Assembly: GCA_950295325.1 (NCBI GenBank) | Contig: OX485809.1 | Location: 35,409,081-35,473,080, forward strand | Length of the DNA: 64,000 nucleotides | DNA from: Polytrichum commune | Taxonomy: Eukaryota > Streptophyta > Polytrichopsida > Polytrichales > Polytrichaceae | Direction: 5' to 3' | In this document: positions 59,741-64,000 of the stretch, in pieces | Position numbering within the stretch: the stretch's first letter is position 1 | How the letters are laid out: every line of letters begins with the position of its first letter | Program-made: the position numbers and the translations under genes | The notes under the pieces: model-generated | Database searches by the model: none | Told to the model about the DNA's origin: nothing | What the model saw: only the letters and a program-made list of their open reading frames with translations

Positions 59741-62700
59741 ATGGTGATTGTCAGATGCTCTTCTTTATCATAGCAACCACCATGTAATATTATCGTTATT
59801 ACCATGTGAACAACATTATTTCCAAAATATATCTTGTGCTCTATCATCGTGGTGGACAATCCACCATTTGTTATGTGCATGACAAATTACGAAAACTCCT
59901 GACAACTTCAAGTTCGTATAGTTAGGAATTTGGATAAAACACAAACCATGGAAACACTCAAGGAAGACTTAAAGGATGATCTTTATATCATCTAGGTGTC
60001 TCATATGAGTTTTATTAGGACGAGTATAGGATTACGTTGCATTATTTTGGGTGTTAGTCACATTTCATGAATTTAACACAAAGATTTCAAAATCACGCAG
60101 TCACATTTATGCATTTTGTGACATTCATTCAACCTCGCCTTATTTTTTTGGACAATAATTTCGTAGTGAGTTCATTTTAATTGGACCAAGTGTGGTGCAT
60201 GTGCATGACCATCGACAATAATCTTGCATAAAGTATCCCATTCGATTCTCTTTAGCAAAGTGAAGGGCACTTTGATGTAGTTGATAGTCTTGTGTTAATT
60301 AATTGTTTTGGTGTAACTTAAAATGGCAATGCAATCATCTGTACAAGATTCTCAATTTTGTTTTTATTGATTTTTAATTTAATTATGTTGTCAAGAAATG
60401 GTCTTGAGTTATTGTTCATTTATGATTTCATTTCATTTATCAAATATCTAGACTAGTCAGATCACTTGGTCGGTTTCATGGCTTACTTTGGTACTGTGAT
60501 CTATGCCTCTTGGATTTCTCGGTAACCTTCCATAGTCTGTAGTCTCTCTTGGCTACCTCTTGGCCTTTCAAATACAACTGACCTTTCATTACTATCTTCA
60601 AGGGGTTCCATTTGCAACAAACACTTATATTTTTTAATTATCCTACAATGACACGTAATGGAAAACAACTCTCATGAAAATGTATCAACACACTGAGAGG
60701 ATACTCTTTCTCAAGATCTCATCCCTAAGCTTTGAATGCTTATCTATTAAGATACTAACGAGGGACTTGGATTATCTCATCAATCACATGATCTTGTGAG
60801 ATCATTCAAAGTCAAATACTCGAGGCAATCTTACATCTTGTAATTAATTCTCTATACTTCTCTCAAACACTTAGTTTTGAGTTATTCTCCCTAACTCATT
60901 ATAGTCTTCCATGGGTTGTTTAAGATCACATGATCTCTTTCATTTGACAATCAATTTGCTAGCAAGAATTGTCCCTTTCTTATTTAGTAAGTAGTCATCT
61001 ATCTCATACAACTTTGGTGATTCTCAATAGTTTATTAATTGTAGGCAATCACATCTCTATCCTCGTAATGATTTTATCTTAACACAAACTATTTACTAAA
61101 ATTTCCCTCCAAAAAAATGATTATTTCACAATCAAATTTTTATCCAAATAACTCAATCACAAAGTTTTCCAAGGTAACCTACAATACTTGGTTATGCAAA
61201 TCACTCACATTACCTGGGAGGCGATAGTTTCACCCTAACAACTTAATAGATTATTCTTACTCAAATTGAATCTCTCTTAGACTATTGGCTGAGTAATTTC
61301 CAACGAATCACGAATAATGTGCATGAAAGCATGAATATGGTAATTAAGAATACATTTCCTCTCCCAATACTAGCACTGACATTTTTAACTGACTTTCATA
61401 CAAACCTTAGTCTCAACCATAGAGATTATTCAATGTCACTTTGCTTTCAAGTAGTGTCATAAATTAACACAAAGTCTTTTATGCAAACATAGCCTAAAGA
61501 ATCGCTCCTTATTACAAATAACATAATCACTAGTCCTCTTAACTGGGGTGAATTGATATAAACGAGGACCAATCCCCGATCCTTAATACATTGTAAGATG
61601 ATTGCCCTCTCAACCAAAGTTAAAAGAATATTGTCTCTAATTCTCTATTAATAAAGAAAAAAACACCTATTATTTTCTTTCATCTCATTTGTATGCTTCT
61701 TAGGGCTATAACCTTTTCCTACTAGATCATAGTCTTTCAAAATCTTCCTTTCTCTATCTGCTAGGCTATGGCCTAAATTTTGGCACATGTTTATTAAATT
61801 TCTAGTTTTTAAAAATCTATTTCCACATTTCCACATTCTCTCATTGGAGCAAAAAGCCCAAAAATTTGACTCCACAAATCCTTATGTAGAAACACCACGA
61901 GTGTGAAATGAACCAAAACATCAAAAATATTCCTAATGATCAACATATTAAGAGGCTCAACTATGAAATACCACCAAAATTGAAATGTATTGATAAAAAC
62001 ATGAAGCAAAATACTTATCTACGTGTGTAGCTCCTCTATGGTGGTAACCCATGCCACATGTTGATCTTCACTTGCTTGGGGTGTAGGTTTGGGAACCCCA
62101 AGCAATGAGAACAATGTCTCCTTGATCTCGGTGGCAATAGCACCACATCACTCACAAAGCTTGTTGAAGACCAATGTTAGCAAATTCACAACCCTTTTGT
62201 CACGAGGCTCCCACTCGGTAAGGAAGCTAGTTCGAGTCTCTTGATCCTCCTTTGGCACATCAAATGCCGTTGAAATGCATTCCCGGATGATATTTTCCTT
62301 TGGGTAGAAAAATGAGAAGGCGTAAGTTAATGCCCAAGGAAGAGCTTAGCCACCATCTCCAACATCGTTTTTTGCTATTTCCACCAAAGCCTACAAGTAC
62401 AACAATATGGGGACATGTTTATTGAAGAGACTACAACAATGAATGCAAGAAACCCTCTTGAAAATTCAAGAGAATGCAACTATGTGTTCCAATTCAAGAG
62501 TTCATGTGGTTGTATTAATTATTAGTAAAACATCTCTTTCACATCTTCAACATTTGCAAAGAAGTTGTGCTAGTTGTACCCTATCACGTTTTGCATTTGC
62601 TTGTTACGGCACCTAAACATGTTCTCACAAATTCTACAAGGAATTGTGGGGTACTTAATCAAGTTAGCGAGAACTACGATTTGTCTAAGAAAACAAAGGA

Positions 62701-62824
62701 TTCCGGCACCTCAAATGTTACCGATTTGGCAAGCAAACCTGAAGTTGACTTAGAGGGAAGCATGTTATTGATGATCATGACGATGTGAAGCAGTCTAAAG
62801 TATCTATCTTGAACTACGACTTAT

Positions 62825-63051
62825 TACACTAAATATGATGTTTAGTGTCACTAACTGTTTGGAAATATGCAATGCTATATCTATTTATTGTAAAATCTCG
62901 TATTTTACCAAGTAATGTTAGATTGGTTTGTTTGGACATTATGGAACATTAACAATTTTACTATGGTAAAAAAATACATCAATAATAATAAAAAAACACA
63001 ACATTGTGCAAATCCAAATAATAAGTGACACTTATATCATATTTAATGTAG
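62825..63051 (+). mobile_element. Family A-related MITE, short copy
   Basis: About 227 bp with ends 'tacactaaatatgatgttta' and 'tatcatatttaatgtag'. The terminal palindromic motif is conserved while the interior is much shorter and does not align with copies 1 and 2, so this may be an internally deleted or distinct subfamily sharing only the ends. Confidence 0.7.
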
Positions 63052-64000
63052 CAGTCCTACAATGCCCTAGAATTAGTTGCAATTACAAGAGGTAAGCAAA
63101 ATGGCACACCTTCACGTACTTCACTTGGTAGCAAGGAGGCTTCTCTTTGCTTGACTCTTGTGCACAAAGCAATTGCTAAGTCACAATCTTGATATTCTTC
63201 ATTTGAGCAAGTGTCATATTACTCCGGTAATTTAATTTCAATCTATGATTTGCATGTGAATCTTGTGCCTTTGGTATAGTTTTTTTGCATCCCTTGTTGC
63301 ACTTGAGCTTCTGCTTCAAACATGCCTCAAATTTGTTTGTTGGGTTAAACTAACTATGTACATCCTAGCTTGTTAGCATTGAGAAATTAAGCCCAAGACT
63401 AGATCACATCTTCATTTGGCTAGGCCCCGCCCCTCCCACGCCTCCTTCACTGCCTAGTCTTTTAAATTGGCCATGTGAATATCCCTCAATTTTGTCATTC
63501 TCAATGGGAGCAACATTTAGTGGTAATTTCTCGGAGTGTATTGTGGTTATATTAGATCGTCTACAAGATGAGTTTTTCAAGGCTCAATTTCCATTGTATC
63601 TTAGAGAAATGTTATTGCTATTGATATAAAGATTACGTTAACATGGTAGCAATATTCAATAGTTTTCATGATCGGTTAACAATTTATTTTTTGAAATTGA
63701 GAAATTTTGATAAATATATGTAGTTGAAATATAGTCCAAACTTCAAGATTATAATAAGAATATATTTACAATTTGAGGTAGGAAAAAGAGTCCATAGAAA
63801 ATTGGCAATTTTCAATCAACATAATAAAGATACTCTGTCGAGTAATATACCAACAAAGGGAAATTTTAATTCATTCTTGACTTTAAAAATATCTTGTAAA
63901 AAACCATTTTTTCATGTTGGAATGGGATTATTGCCATCGGCAAAGAAATTTGACGAGGATCACGATGATACCCATTGTGACCTTTCTAGCACCTTCCTTG

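Larger units (their letters stand above)
57309..64000. other. Intergenic, AT-rich stretch to the window end
   Basis: The first 150 bases are GC-richer and should hold the RPL5 leader and core promoter. After that I recognise no gene. Repeats seen are an AC microsatellite (59,339-59,364), an inverted family B fragment (about 59,536-59,740) and a short family A copy (62,825-63,051). Positions 60,300-62,000 are very AT-rich with scattered short open frames and no domain. The sequence continues past the window edge without a visible gene start. Confidence 0.5.

Overview
This window looks like nuclear DNA from a land plant. Genes are split by GT-AG introns, large AT-rich stretches hold decayed transposons and small hairpin elements, and plant-specific genes are present: a xyloglucan endotransglucosylase/hydrolase, and an ASHR3-like histone methyltransferase with a plant-type Tudor-like C-terminus. 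I cannot name the species. A seed-free lineage (lycophyte, fern or bryophyte) is a guess, not a result.

Five protein-coding genes could be reconstructed exon by exon with matching splice phases. (1) An 80-aa complex I subunit of NDUFS5 type (+, 4,044-5,569, two exons). (2) A TMEM135-like membrane protein of 478 aa (-, 8,496-12,800, five coding exons, probably with a spliced leader exon near 14.5 kb). (3) A secreted xyloglucan endotransglucosylase/hydrolase (+, 32,480-33,895, four exons, 307 aa or 285 aa depending on the start). (4) A 620-aa SET-domain histone lysine methyltransferase (-, 39,119-47,388, fifteen exons) with PHD, second zinc-finger, AWS, SET, post-SET and Tudor-like parts. (5) Ribosomal protein uL18 (RPL5), 293 aa (-, 54,824-57,308, nine exons, the first only an ATG). 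All are ordinary housekeeping or cell-wall functions and do not form a pathway. Gene density is low, about one per 13 kb.

The rest is repeat-rich. From 14.7 to 32.3 kb lie a broken Ty3/gypsy retrotransposon (about 25.9-28.84 kb, + strand), a 1.26-kb near-perfect foldback (30.05-31.31 kb), and copies of at least two non-autonomous families. Family A is about 370-420 bp with palindromic ends; family B is about 500 bp. Both also occur at 51-53 kb and 59-63 kb. A tRNA-derived SINE with an 11-bp target-site duplication sits at 50,930-51,114. Two related foldback elements lie inside introns of the methyltransferase gene. A strongly A/C-biased block (47.74-48.35 kb) precedes that gene.

I did not find a clearly new multi-gene system. 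The items most worth a second look are the intronic foldbacks, the large palindrome whose arms both keep an open frame, the SINE, and the methyltransferase domain set.
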